From contig JACBWW010000023.1 of the NCBI GenBank assembly GCA_020086605.1, forward strand, positions 4,855,018 to 4,919,017: DNA of 64,000 nt. Reading direction: 5' to 3'. This document shows positions 33,190 to 45,600 of this stretch, in pieces. The notes beneath the pieces were generated by a model, which saw only the letters and a list, made by a program, of their open reading frames with translations, had not been told where the DNA came from and ran no database searches. The stretch's first letter is position 1, and each line of letters starts with the position of its first letter. The position numbers and the translations under genes are program-made. The stretch comes from Lanius collurio. Taxonomy: Eukaryota > Chordata > Aves > Passeriformes > Laniidae.

Positions 33190-33730
33190 CACAGTGTCAG
33201 GATCTGTAGTGCCTCGATTTTGATATGCAGTGGGTGTCTGTCCAGGGTAGTTTGTACAAACGATCGCTGTTCCACTCCATTAAGTCTTCATTAGAGCAGC
33301 ATACTGCACCTTAAAAGTATCTTAACCTTAAATTATCAGTATCCAAGCAAAAGAAAGAAAAAATAGCACACGAGTACCTAGTCAGAAAGATCCAGCACTT
33401 GTCAATTAAGACGACAGCCAGCATGTTTTAAGCCACAGCTTCTCAGAAGAGCATCAATGTGTACCAGGATGCTGAAGCTTTAATAATTCACCATTTCCTT
33501 ATTGAGGTCTGATGATGCTAAAATAAGGTGTTGAAGCTTGATTAGTAGTAGGAACATAGCAGCTTAACCTCTAACATTTAGCCTTCTCCTCTGGATCGAA
33601 TTACTGATCTTTATCTTGTTGAGCTGTGCTAGCAGTTGGCTTGGGAACATTACACCTTTCTAAAAGCTGTCAATCTTTGTCAGTGTCTTTGCACAATGGA
33701 TTGGAAGAGCTATTTTTAAAGGACTATGTC
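33190..33730. promoter_or_regulatory. Candidate conserved noncoding element
   Basis: About 540 bp of dense, repeat-free sequence with retained CpGs (ACAAACGATCGCTG, CACACGAGTACC, AAGACGACAGCC, GGATCGAATTACTG) and homeodomain/SOX-like words (CAATTAAG, TTTAATAATTC, ATTAGTAGTAGG, GCACAATGGATTGG). It lacks any open frame above 60 codons on either strand, which together with the texture favours a regulatory over a coding reading. With the block at 32.2-32.6 kb it could form a two-part element. Inference only. Confidence 0.35.
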
Positions 33731-34254
33731 ACCTTTTTGTAGGGATGGGGTTTTTATAGTATATCAAGTTTTTTTTTAATACACATTGCCACATGCTCAA
33801 TATCACCTATAGGCCTGACTAAGAATAACTTGTATTAATTTTATTATGATTTCTACCAAATGGGTGTAAAGAGATGCAGAGTTGTCAGAGGGAGGGATAA
33901 AAATTTGCAACTTAAATTATTCATTAACGTGCTGATTCTTTTATTTTATTTTAATTTTTTAGATTTTTTTTTTAATTTTCAAGGTGCCTGCTCATTTTTT
34001 CATATACAGTGTATTTCTTCAACACTAGATTCAGATATATTTCCCCAGCACTGTATCATTAATACAGTCTTATTTTAATGCATTATTTTATCTAGGAGGA
34101 GTAACATGGTCCTGCAAATACAAAACGTGGAAATAATTATTGAGATTTGCTTAAGTGTTCTATAGAAATTCTGAAAGATAACATTGTTAGAGAAAGGCCT
34201 TTGCAAAGGATGCAAATGTTTTTGTCTTGCGTTTACAAAACTGATCCCTGGTTG
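33731..34254. other. AT-rich noncoding sequence
   Basis: AT-rich DNA with T runs (about 33768-33778 and 33965-33976) and a POU octamer ATGCAAAT at 34209-34216. No gene supported. Confidence 0.5.
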
Positions 34255-34275
34255 AAAAATGCTTCACAAGGAGGG
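34255..34275 (+). repeat. Copy A of an exact 21-bp direct repeat
   Basis: Identical to 35666-35686 over 21 bases (core ATGCTTCACAAGGAGGG) and then followed by a T run in both copies. The flanks do not align. It may be two fragments of one unrecognised interspersed repeat. Confidence 0.85.
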
Positions 34276-35665
34276 TTTTTCCAGCACATGCAGAAATCCA
34301 TGTATAGACTTCTGGCTAGACATGAAAGAGCACCAGCTTGTCCTTTAAAATCAGTTTGCAATGAACAATAGGAGCACTTGTACAATTCCCATCAGCTCCT
34401 CCATGAACACCTGCCTCCAGGACAAGGGAGACAGACCTGTTTGTCCCCTCTCCTTACAGGGGGTGGTGGTGTAGCTGTGCCAGTCACACAGGAGCTATTG
34501 CTGATGTTTCCCTCTGTGCCCTCTGTGGTATCTCAGTGCCACATTGGCACAGAAAGGTCCTCAGGGGTGCAATCCATTGGTATTTCTCCTATTAAATTTG
34601 TTTGTCTTACACTGTTGAGCCTTTTACAGAGTGGCAAACTAAACTGTGGGTGCTTGCCTGGAGCTGCAGCAACACTGGGGAAGGACAGACTGTTTTCAAA
34701 TCAACTTTGAAGTACAAGAGCTACTTCACTCCTACTCAGATATGAAACCAGCCATAATATCATTCAAAATACTGTAATTTAATCCATAAAAAATGGGGGA
34801 TTTGTCTCCAAGTTAAACATTCTTACTCCATGTTTACATCACATGGAATTTGGCCCAGGAAGTTGATTTGAAAACATGTATTTATTCCCATCTGTTTCTG
34901 CTGCTGCTGTTAATATATATGCTTGCCATGAAAAGTACTTTAAAACTCAATAAACCATCATACTAAAACAGGATAAAATGTTTTTATAGTAACAATATCT
35001 CTCACTACTATGGGACCTTTCATGCTGAAGTACCCTAAAGCTCTTTATAAATGTAGCAAGCTGATATTCACATGCTCCATCTACAGAGATCATTTCACCC
35101 ACACTGAACGGTGAGGACATGCAATAGCTTTTTTCACAGCTGGCAGCACCTTAAGGTAGCTGCCAAAACAAATCACAGGTTACACAGGTACAAAATAAGA
35201 GCGTTTCAGTTTCTGGAAAACATTCACTTTTCCATTGAATAAAGATGTTCATTCTTTTAAGCAGTTTATAAAGCTCAAATTATATAATTACAGTCATCTG
35301 GCTCCATATAAATTCTTGAACTACATCTCCTTATTCCAATACTATAAAACCCTTCCTGTTCTGGACAAGTATCAATGTGCTGTCATGGAAAAGGACACCA
35401 AAGGAAGTGGATGAAATCCTGGTGTGCCTCATTCACAGTCAGATACCTAAAGTGTGGTGTCTCTAGGACTGTCCACATCCCAGAAATGTGCTGTCTTTTT
35501 GCCCTGGTAAACAAGCAGTGAAGACCTATGAGAGCCACTGAAGCTGAAATTAAAGTGTTTTGTTTTAATGCTGTGCCCCCATTGAGTGTCCCATCTCCCT
35601 CCCAAGCTGGAGCCCTCTCTGCACAGAGCTGCCTGCACTGCTCTCAGTCTGCTTCCCCACCTGAC
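34276..35665. other. Noncoding sequence between the two 21-bp repeat copies
   Basis: No supported gene. The 110-codon plus-strand frame at 34378-34710 has no recognisable features. Confidence 0.5.
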
Positions 35666-35686
35666 AAAAATGCTTCACAAGGAGGG
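35666..35686 (+). repeat. Copy B of an exact 21-bp direct repeat
   Basis: Second copy, same orientation, 1,411 bp downstream of copy A. One extra G precedes the T run. Confidence 0.85.
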
Positions 35687-36970
35687 GTTTTTTATAGATG
35701 GCTTTTCATGTGTATTCTTTGACAGGGACAGGGTCACAATAAACCACAAATAAATGGGAATATGGTGGTGTAAGCAGAGCAGGGCTGTGCCAGGAAGGAA
35801 CACTCACACCCCTGACCCCCTACACCCCTCCCTGCTGTCAGAGACCTCAGGCCTTTGCACCTTCCCCACCTTTATTCCAGGACAGAGGCACATGCAGAGG
35901 CAAAGAGCCTGGAGGGTGGTGGAGCAGTTTGTCCCAGCCCTGCACACCCTGCCAGGCCAGCAAAGCACAGAGGGCAGCCTGAATCAGAGCTCCACTGAGC
36001 ACTCAATTTTCCCAATGTGTCATCCTTAGAGGAGCACTGGTGCTCAATAACTTTGTGGTGCCTCACTGTGAAAATGAAGGTCACAATGGCCCTCTGCTTA
36101 ATCTGCAGTGTGATGATCTCCTGGCTCAACAGCTGATCAAATGCTGTGGGAATGGGGTTTCAAAGCTTTTCATAGCTGCCTTTGTGTGTTTGAGGGTTTA
36201 TCTCGTGTTTTGTTGCTTTTCAGTGCAATGCTGATAAGGGAGGAAGACATTTTTGAACTGGATCTCTTCCCAAGGGACATGAGCAGGCAGAAACTGTCCC
36301 ATATTTGGGTTAATTTTCTTGTGCAAGAATGAGGGGCACATTTACAGGAGTGCCAGGCAGTTGAAGTTCTCTCAGCTCAGAAACCCCAAAAGCATCCTCA
36401 GAAAACCCACAATTGTCTTTTTTTTTTTTTCTCCTAATAGTCTGAATGGAAGAATTCTCTTGAGCTTTTGGCTGTAATGGGAAAGGGGAGTAAAGTTCCT
36501 CAAAGAAGACCAGAAATCCCAGCATAGACTGGAATGCAGATGTGTGACTCCCAATCAGCCATCATTATTCCTCAGGGATTAACAACATCTTGTGATAGCA
36601 TTTACAATAAATAAAAAAAAAAGGGCTACATGGAGTACCTTCATACCAAGGGAGGTCTCCAGTTCGTTCAACAGTTCATCACTTTTTTCCTGTTTCTCTT
36701 CTCTTCCTGTGCTGCAGGGAGCAGCCCTGGTTAAGGTACCTGGGCACCACGAGCTGTGTGCAGTGTTTGCAGCAGCCCTGACCTGGCATGCCCTGTTTCT
36801 CATTGCTGTGTGAAACCCCCAAGAAGAACACGATTACTGCACCGTGTAGCAGAGGTGGCTCATTCTCATTTAATGATGTGGCTTCTTTTAAATATAGAAG
36901 TATCAATGGAGACAAAAAAAGGTCCCAGAGAAAGAATTTCTGCTTGCTTTGTTGTTCTCCTGAAAGACAC
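35687..36970. other. Noncoding unique sequence
   Basis: No supported gene. A 13-base T run lies at 36418-36430. Frames around 36579-36994 overlap on both strands and have no domain. Confidence 0.5.
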
Positions 36971-36979
36971 AACGCTGTG

Positions 36980-37250
36980 ATATCATGGCATTGACTGCCA
37001 AGACGACTACTAGATTGACTAGTAAATATGTATTTTAGTGGAGCTCAGCAGAACAATATCCCCTGCAATGTAAGTCATTCCATTAGGAAGACAGAGGTAC
37101 TCGAGAACGTTATATCATCTTTATTCCTTCTGGAAGGGCTTCACTACCATTACTATAAAAAAAGTGCTTCAGAGATTGTAAATACATTTAAGTAACTCTG
37201 ACAAAACAATAGGATCTGACTAAAATGTGGGGTGTTTATCTCATCTGTCA
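36980..37250. promoter_or_regulatory. Candidate conserved noncoding element
   Basis: Repeat-free block with retained CpGs (AAGACGACTAC, CTCGAGAACGTTATATC), a small inverted repeat ACTAG-ATTGA-CTAGT near 37009, and ATTA/TAAT words. No open frame. Inferred regulatory only from texture. Confidence 0.25.
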
Positions 37251-39055
37251 GTCTGATATGGGATAAAAGCCACAGCAGCTATGACAGGCTCAAAAGCAGC
37301 TCTCCCTGATAATTTTTTTCCCTCTGCTACAATGGCTTTTCTATTTACAGTGTATGCTGCACCATCCAAACCATATTTGTACTTCTTTTTAAATAGTGAA
37401 AAGCTGATTCTTCCTCTCCCATTAATGCAGTGTCTGAAGTATTGCTGAACCCAAATGGTCAATATGAACCAGGCCACAAACCTCCCTCCCTCTCTCAAAA
37501 AAAAAACCAACAAAAAAACCCACAAACAGAATACAATACTGTGAGAAGTTTTTAAATGAAATAATAATTAAAAAAAAATTCCACTAAATAAGACAACCCT
37601 CAAACAACCAAGTAGAAAGTAACAAAAAACTGTCTTTTTATTTGCCTCTTTCTAAGCTTCACTGTGCCTCCAGGTTCCATCATGAAGTATTTCTCCCAAG
37701 ACACAAAGCCTAGGCAACTTTAGTTCTTTTGTAAATGAGCCCTAGACATGGGATAGAGGAAAAGCAAAATTCACAGGAAATAGGTTCAAAATGATCTGAA
37801 AATGACTGAGCTTTCCTGGGCTATGCTCTGGTCAGACTCACTGACCATCATAAAACCCTGACTGAGCAGATGGTGGTCAGAGGAGCATGGGGTCTGCTGG
37901 CTGTTGATTTCCTGCAGGGCACACACCAAATCAAAAACTGATGTTCTCAGTACTATGAAAAGCATGAGCTACTCCTGGCACTGGGAGCAGAGGAGTGCGT
38001 GCAGGGCAGAGGTACACATGCAAATACACATTTACACCTCACCTTCACTTCAGCACCTAAGTGAGTTCAGCTATGATGTTTCATTAAGAGAATATCAATA
38101 CAAATTTGAATCAATTTAATCTTAGTTAAATATAAAGCTCTCTCACCACAGTGAGACATAAATGGTTTCTCCTTGCTCTGATCCTTTCACCTGCCTCGGA
38201 AGTGCAAGTTATCTTTAGGATGGAGTGCACAGCGATACCACAAATGTATTTAAGAACTGTGTAAAAGACTGGTATAAATGGTTGAGGTTTCTCAGGAAAA
38301 TAACACTAAAATGAAAAGGAAAATACTCAAATTTTGTCTTTATTTCAAGAACCTGCTTTGGTGGGATCTCATTCCACACAGGATTCATGAGGTACCCAGG
38401 TCCCAGTGAAGTAAGGAGAGCACTCCTGTTCAGGTCTTTAAGCACATGCTTTGCTGAGTCAATGCTTGTGCTATCAATACCATGGTATCAACAAAGATCT
38501 GAAGGTTTCATTAATGGTGACCTGTCACCAAAACAATCCCAGTTTTCTCCCTTATGTGGGACAGTGTCAGAGAGCTCCTCGCAGCAGCTGGATGAGCTCT
38601 CCCTGTCATCTACAGCAAGTGTTACCTGCAGTATGGTGGTGCCATCTACAAGATGTGAATACACAAGCAGGCCTTGGCAGCGGTCAATGTCACCAGCATT
38701 TGTGGCATTTCTAGTGGTCAGGACACTCATTTGTTTTCACCTCCTCTGAGTAGTAAATATTGAAAATATTTGGCCAGTATTTTAATTCCTATGTGACAGA
38801 AAAAATACCCTCTTTATTCTCTTAGGGCAATAAGTGCAGCCACACCTTCACTCTTTCTGTATGTCTAATCCAAGCTTACAGATTTAAATCAACCTTATAA
38901 AAGACTGAAAATATATTATTTTAAATCCCTTGAACATTATTAACAGCCAGTTAGTTAACTTATCTATATGGGAATGTCTAAGGATTCATCAGGAGTAATA
39001 CATCCTACACTTCTGATTAGTGGAAAGGAGAAATACTGTACCAATCACCCAGTTA
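37251..39055. other. Noncoding unique sequence with two small inverted repeats
   Basis: No supported gene. It contains TGGTCAG-ACTCA-CTGACCA at 37829-37847 and the perfect 12-bp palindrome ATACCATGGTAT at 38477-38488. The minus-strand frame 38488-38730 (80 codons) has unusually protein-like composition but no family match and no splice context. Confidence 0.5.
37829..37847. promoter_or_regulatory. Inverted repeat of TGACC half-sites
   Basis: TGGTCAG and CTGACCA are exact reverse complements with a 5-base spacer. Half-site TGACC/GGTCA is the nuclear-receptor core, but the spacing differs from the classical IR3 estrogen-type element. It may equally be a chance hairpin. Confidence 0.3.
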
Positions 39056-39059
39056 ATTC

Positions 39060-39310
39060 ACTGAGGTGCTTTATTATACGTGCAGATATTTGGTATCGAG
39101 ATGTCATATTCCCATAATGAACACAATAAAGGATGAATGACTGGTAAAGCTTTCAGCCCACAATCCCTATAAAATCTAAGTGTTCGCAAGGTGTTATATA
39201 CAGATTAATTTATAGATTCTTATTAACGTGCTGCGTGCTCTCCTTTGTGTGGCTACAGCTTCTCAGCCGTGGAAGATGACTTTGGCCATATAAAATCTCA
39301 GTGATATGGG
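39060..39310. promoter_or_regulatory. Candidate conserved noncoding element
   Basis: Repeat-free, AT-rich block with retained CpGs (TATACGTGCAG, GGTATCGAGATG, GTGTTCGCAAGG, TTAACGTGCTGCG) and words such as TTAATTTATAG and CCATATAAA (SRF-like CC-A/T run near 39285). No open frame crosses it. Regulatory role inferred. Confidence 0.3.
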
Positions 39311-39597
39311 CTGGGTGGCTCCCAAATGGGAGCCCTGTGTGGGGCAGACTCAAGGCTGTGAACAAGAGAGTCTCTGTGGGCGTGGATTTCACAAAATAAA
39401 GCAAGCAGCCCTCGTGTTAATAGAAACCCGACAGCTTTTCTCACTGGCTTGGGATCTGGAGTTAACATCCTTGGGGCCACAGATGCACACCCACAGTCCA
39501 GCTGGGTTTGGTTTAGAGCAGGTACCAGAGGGCAAGAGCAAAGCCTAGGCTTGGAGCTGAAAACAACAACAAACTATAGTCTTAATCACAGTCTTTC

Positions 39598-39619
39598 TTT
39601 TTTTTTTTTGAGGGGGGGG
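39598..39619 (+). repeat. T12 followed by G8 homopolymer pair
   Basis: Twelve T (39598-39609), then GA, then eight G (39612-39619). Low-complexity junction prone to replication slippage and sequencing error. Confidence 0.9.
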
Positions 39620-42600
39620 AAGAAGTAATTTTATTCTGGTCATCCCATTAATCCAATGTAACATCTAAACAAATAACTGACAAAGATTTTGTTTTGTAAT
39701 AATAGACACTAAAACATGAGTCCAAGCAAAGGGAACATACCTACAGAGCAACTGCTTGGGAGTGTAATGTGTATCACTAATCATTACACGTGTCTGTTCT
39801 GAGACCAGAACTACAAAAGGCCGAATTTTCTTAAAAGCATGTTAAAATATTAATAGATCTCTGAAACAGTTTTATTGCAGGGGCTGTCAGTCCTATGAAC
39901 GATTACATCACACAGGGAAGGAGGGTAGGAGAAACCACCCAGACAGTGGTGACCTGCTGCTCTGAGCAGCATCATGAAACTCTAATGGCACACAGAGAGA
40001 TTGAACATTATAGCTGGCAGCAAGACTGGAGTGGGAGTGGAGGGGCTTTACTGGGAGTGCTGGCAATAAATGTGATGACATCCAACATGCTAGTAATGTA
40101 AGTCTAAGGAGGGGGTACTTGCAGTCCTACACATTTACAGACTCCAAACAACAGAGCAGTGGAGTCACAGCAGGGGCAAAAAGATGTGTTATCCATTTTT
40201 TTTTGGTCATAATTGTCATGAAATGACTTTATCCCTTATAAAGACAAGCCACACTGAAGTTAGCTCAGAAGTCAGTCTCTTTCTCGAAATTACCCTTCTT
40301 CCCCTGCTCACCCTCACCATGTTGTACTTGTGTGGTTACTTGTGAGTGCTAAGGCTGCTTTCATTAATTTTTAACTTGAATCAGCAAAGCCTCAAAGTAT
40401 CTATTTGGGGGAGAGGAGATGCAACATATTACAGTTAGGAGAAGTAAAATGCAATAGTGGGTTTTATCCTTTGCCCACGTGTTCCATTCAAAGGTTAGTC
40501 AATGACAGCCACAGGGCTGGGAATGTAGGCACATTTTGGGTGGACATGGGCAAATCTAACTGTGAACTTGATCCCAAGTCCATTCACATCTATTAATCAA
40601 GTACTGATTAAATAATAAAAACCCCCAACATCCTAGTTTTGCTTCAGTTGAACAGTTTTACTCTTCCATTTAAGACAGAGCCAGCTTCTCAGACTGCACA
40701 CATCATGAGGAGACAGAGAAAGAAATGTCAATCAGTTTTGAAACAGTTCTGCAAATTGAGATAGAAAAGCTGCTGGCATGACTATGGATTCATACTCCAC
40801 CTCAAAAATATTACAGAAAAATATCTGAGTCAAAAGTGGAGTCCTGAGGTACCTTGCAGTCTCAGCCAGCCCTTGTCACTAGGACAGAGAACCAAATTTC
40901 AGTACTGTTCAAAGGGCAATATTCTATTATTCCTTAATTTTCTGCATTGCAGAGGCAAATGGATCTGCCACTTCACCTTGGTTTTGCAGAGGATTGTCTG
41001 CATCCAAATGGCAGTGCCAGAAGAACAGCAGTAACCTTCCCCTGGCACTGCTCACCAAAAATGTCTCAGCCAAATATCTCTCACCCAAATGAGCCAAGTT
41101 TAGACAGAAATGTTTTAAAGTAGAGAAAACTAGTCCTGCATGGTTTGTGCACTTCCTCTTTCTTCTGTGAGCTGAGGTCATTCCAAGTCTGGGTACATAT
41201 CAGAACAAATAACCTGTGCAGGCTTTCCAGCACTCGTGTGCTTTGAACTTGGAGACAGTGTTAAAACAAATTCAGGAGAAAAGCACAGAGCTCAGAGGTA
41301 CGAGGCAGCTCTGATTCTGAAAGCATATGGCAAGGTAGCAGGGAAACTCTCATCACTCTGCCTAAGGAAAGGTTTGGGATTATGAATATCCAGCTGCAAG
41401 AATAGCTTCAGCAGGAGCTCATGCTGGATTAGGCACCAGTTATAAGACACACAGCATTCATTCCACTCCTTTCTGAATTTGCAATCACAACAGCTTACTG
41501 CTGTACAGGCTGAAAAAGGCAGATCCACTGTGGCTGAGGAACCTGCCCAGGGCAGAGCTGAGATGCTCTGGTGGTGAACACCATGCCAGGGCTGATGCTT
41601 TCCTGATGGAGGCACTGATGTCCTGACCCTTTCTCATTTTTGGGGGCATGGTGATGGATAACTCAAGAGCACAAGTGAAGAGTCTGCCTTGAGCTGCAGT
41701 ATCTGTGCCATTTCCCTTGTGTTCCTCTCTCTCTAGCATGAATAATTCTCAATTTACTTTTTAAAATAATTATGTTTTTTGCACGAAAACACTTCATCTC
41801 AGCAATTGCACTGTAGCTGTTATTTTATTGTACTTGTAAAATAATAATAATAATAAAGTCAGTTCTAGTATTCCCTGGTGACCCTTAAACCAGTTCCAGC
41901 ACCATGTGTGCTAAAAGGAGTGATTTGCTTTGGGCTGTGGCTCTGTTTCCAAGTTTAGTAAGTGAAAGCTGCCCTATGCCTTGGTGTTGGGTGGGTTGGG
42001 ACACCAAAGCTGTGGTCTCCCTGGGTGTAGGACACACTGGAAAAAGGGGAGGCTTCTAAAACTGTTCCCTTCCACAGGCAGCTTGCAGTTAATTCCCAGG
42101 ACTGGCCTGTTGGGCAAGTCAAAATTTCAAGAGGACACTTGGATTGAACAGGAGAGAGAGCAGGAACAGCAATGTCCCAGCCTGGCTGGGAGGGAGAGCG
42201 AGGCCAGGACCCTGCACCTGAACACAAATCCAGGCACTTGGTGACCCATCCAAGAGACTCCAAGGTGCTCTATGAGCAGGGAGCATTCAGCTGCATCATG
42301 GATGAACATGTTCATATTTTCTCCAAGTGTGAAGGGAAAATTCATTTTTAATGGATGAAACAGTATGGAAGATGAAAAATACCCTAAAAACATCAATCTG
42401 CTCATTGCTCTCTTCCCTGACATGCCTGCAGCCAGCAAGAGGATGCAGGAGAGATCCGTGTACCTTTGTGCTACAAGCAGGTTATGGATGAACCATGTGA
42501 TTTCCTATTTTATCCATCCTTATAGGGCTCATGTTTCCTGTAAAGGGTTTTGACTAATTGTGGTTTTGACAAGAGTGGCATCATGTGCTGCTTTCTGAGT

Positions 42601-45600
42601 GAACAAGCTCAGGTCAGCAAGTCAGACGGTCAGTCTGGAAAACAGATCCATATTCCTAATCCTGAAGGCTGATATAGACATAAGTGTGTTTGTGTTGTGG
42701 AGGTTACTCTGAGTAAATATCTTTTGAGAAAAAAGAACTGTCTCAATAACTCCTGAGATAGAAAAATTGGAAACAAGATGTTCTAGTAACAAGGATTTTT
42801 AAGAAGTGACCACCTGATTTTTTTTCTTCTTCTTTTATACTTTGAGACTTGAAAGCAACTATTTCACCTCTCAGTTTATGCTCAGATTTATGGTACTTGA
42901 GTTGCAAGAGGGATTTTTTTCTTTATTTACTCCTCTGACCATTTCTCCACAGAAACTGGAACTGAATAAGTTTCTAGCAGGAACCACAAAAAGATGGATT
43001 ATCTGATATTTTTCTTGCCCAGCCTGTGAAAGGCCTCCAAAGCAGAAGAACCTCCTGCATTAGAAGAAATATCTTTCCAATTCAACTTGTTATTCAAGCA
43101 CAAAGTGGATAAACTGTGTTTGAACTTGGAAACACCTGAGCATGAACTAAGCTTAGGAAGTTGCAAAGAGCTTGTATCTCACCAGTCTAACTCATTTTTG
43201 GCTCAGACATTTTCCAGTTAAGGCATCAAATACCATATGACACCATATAATCTATCTTTCAGACATCTTCAGCAGCAGCACTTGCTTGTTCCTCTACTTC
43301 CTCTGGTCATTTTAGACCTTAAGTACATCTTTCATAAAAGCCCTTAATGGCAGAGAGATTTTCCAATAACTCACAACATGCAAACTCGAGACTCTTTTTC
43401 AAAGAACTGCAAGCAGTTACAGCAGCCCTGTGATAATTCTGCAGCTATTAAACTTTAGGTCTGATTAGCAGCACAAGTATTTTGTCTCTGTTTTTATTTC
43501 CCTCATTTTCCCCTCAGAACAAAACATACATCCTGTGAAGCCACTCAACTTCATTATTAATATTGATTAGCTATAGGAAAGATTTATTTATTTATTTAAG
43601 TGCAGCTGGCCTTTCTTGCTCCCACCCACCTGTCTGGGGTGTTGGGAAAGCTCTCCACAGCAGCACTTTTGAACTGCAGAGCTATCTGCATCAGCATCCT
43701 GCTCCTGAGCAACCTGGTACCCATGGCACACATGAGCAAGGGCCCCAGAATATCTATATTGTTCTTTTCACAGAGGAAAAAACCCTAATGTGTAGGGGAT
43801 ACTAAGGAATAATGCAAGAGGAAACCTAAGAGTCCACAGTGAGCTGTTTTGCAGCCAGCTTTGGTTATTTTGCTGCTCACAGTTAGAGCAGTTCTGCCAC
43901 CTTAACACTTCCTTGTAACAAATCAAAGAGACCCAGAGAAAAGTCTGCCAAGTACTGAGTCAGCAAACCAGATGGCTTGAGGGAGCCATCCCTGCAACTA
44001 ACTGAGCTCCTGAACTAACCCAAAGGGTCAGAAGGATCCAGGTTTCAGCATGGCTTTGGAGATAGCCACAGGTACTTCCCATCCAGGATGAGATCGTGGA
44101 TGCTGCTCTAGGCAGGGAAGTGCTGGAAGTGCAAACCACAGGGAAAATTAGTTGAAAGTAGCTGACAAAAAAAGAAGAAAATGAATTGCACAGATCACAT
44201 GCACAGCACACAGACGAGGTGTTAGAGGCCTGTATGTACATGACTCGGGGGTGCAGAGTCATAAAAGCCTGTGTAGGACTTAGTCTTCCCTGACAGTTCA
44301 GAGAAACCCTGCAGAGCATCAGTCTCTGCCCCTGGGAAATTAAATACTCATTTTAGAAACACAGATTAGGCTTAGATGCCTACAAACAGCCAGCTCTGTC
44401 TTTGCAGTGGGCCAGGTGCTGCTCAGCCCCTCCTGCCTCTGCCACCCATGACACTCACTGCAGTTCCCTGTATCAGTCACAGTGTCACCATCAGAGTTTC
44501 CCCAGAGGATAAATGATGTAACCCCAAACATTTTTTTTTTTTTGGACAGTTTGACTCCAAGAATTGCAGACACTCACTGTTTTTTTCTAGGTAACTCAAG
44601 TTTAATTACTAAATGAGTCTTCAGCCTGCAGATTTGGTTCTCATGCAGAATACCCCCTCCTACAGCTGTTTTAACCTTTTTTGTAAGGCAACAACTAACT
44701 GCAGATGCATAATTTATTAATAAGTACTTTTCTTACCATGGAGAGCTAATCCAGGTAATCAAGGCTCTCCCAGGGAAGAGCTCAACCAGGGGAACTTCCA
44801 AGCACAAGCCCCATTTATGTAAAGTATCACACAATATTATTTTATGCTTCCAGTTCTGAAAGGCTGTGTATGTTTTCCCATTAGACTAACAAATTACAGC
44901 AATTGTGGTCAGCAGTGTGGAGGTTTCTCTGCAGAGCATTTGCCCCCTGGGAGGAAGGAAATCAGAGGGGTGTTAAAGCAATATTGTGCCTTCCACTCTG
45001 TGCACTGAGTGGCCTGATAATGGTTAGCTAAGGCAAGCTGTAAAACTGCCATTACTGCCACCACTGGGTCTTACTGTGTCTCAGTAACCCTCCTGCAAAG
45101 GGACAGAAAAAAAGAAAATCAGAATAGCAAAAAAGGAACTAAGTGAACAGATGGGGGTATTTAACAACCTGAACTTGCTCTTCTTATGGATATTTTTAGA
45201 AATACATTGCTTTGACATTAAATTCAGGTGCTGTTGAATCCTTTCAGGAGGAAATATTTTCCCAGGGTCTTCCCCACTGAGGTCCCAAGCAGATCCCAAC
45301 CCTTCTGAAGAGGCTGTAGGGCCTCTTGTGCTTTGATTTTTGGCTGGATTACCGTGTAAGAGCCAAAACAGCATCAAGGGGCTGCTCTTGATTTTCCCAG
45401 GAATCGCTAAGCAAGTAGCCAGAAGCAGGTGTGAAAGCCTGTTCTGACAAGACTGCTGGTTCCCTTTTCCAGGTTCATGATGCAGGCTGGATAGCTTAGA
45501 TATTAGCTGAAGAACAACATCCAAAAACTTTTGTGTTGGTCCTAAGGTTCATTTTGGGGTCTCTCATCTGTGTTTTGCAATACAGGGGCTTCATTTTTAC

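Noticed and set aside
38488..38730. 80-codon minus-strand frame with fairly protein-like composition
   Set aside because: No family recognised, no splice sites or start context supporting an exon, and an overlapping 120-codon frame exists on the other strand. Codon-constraint analysis would settle it.
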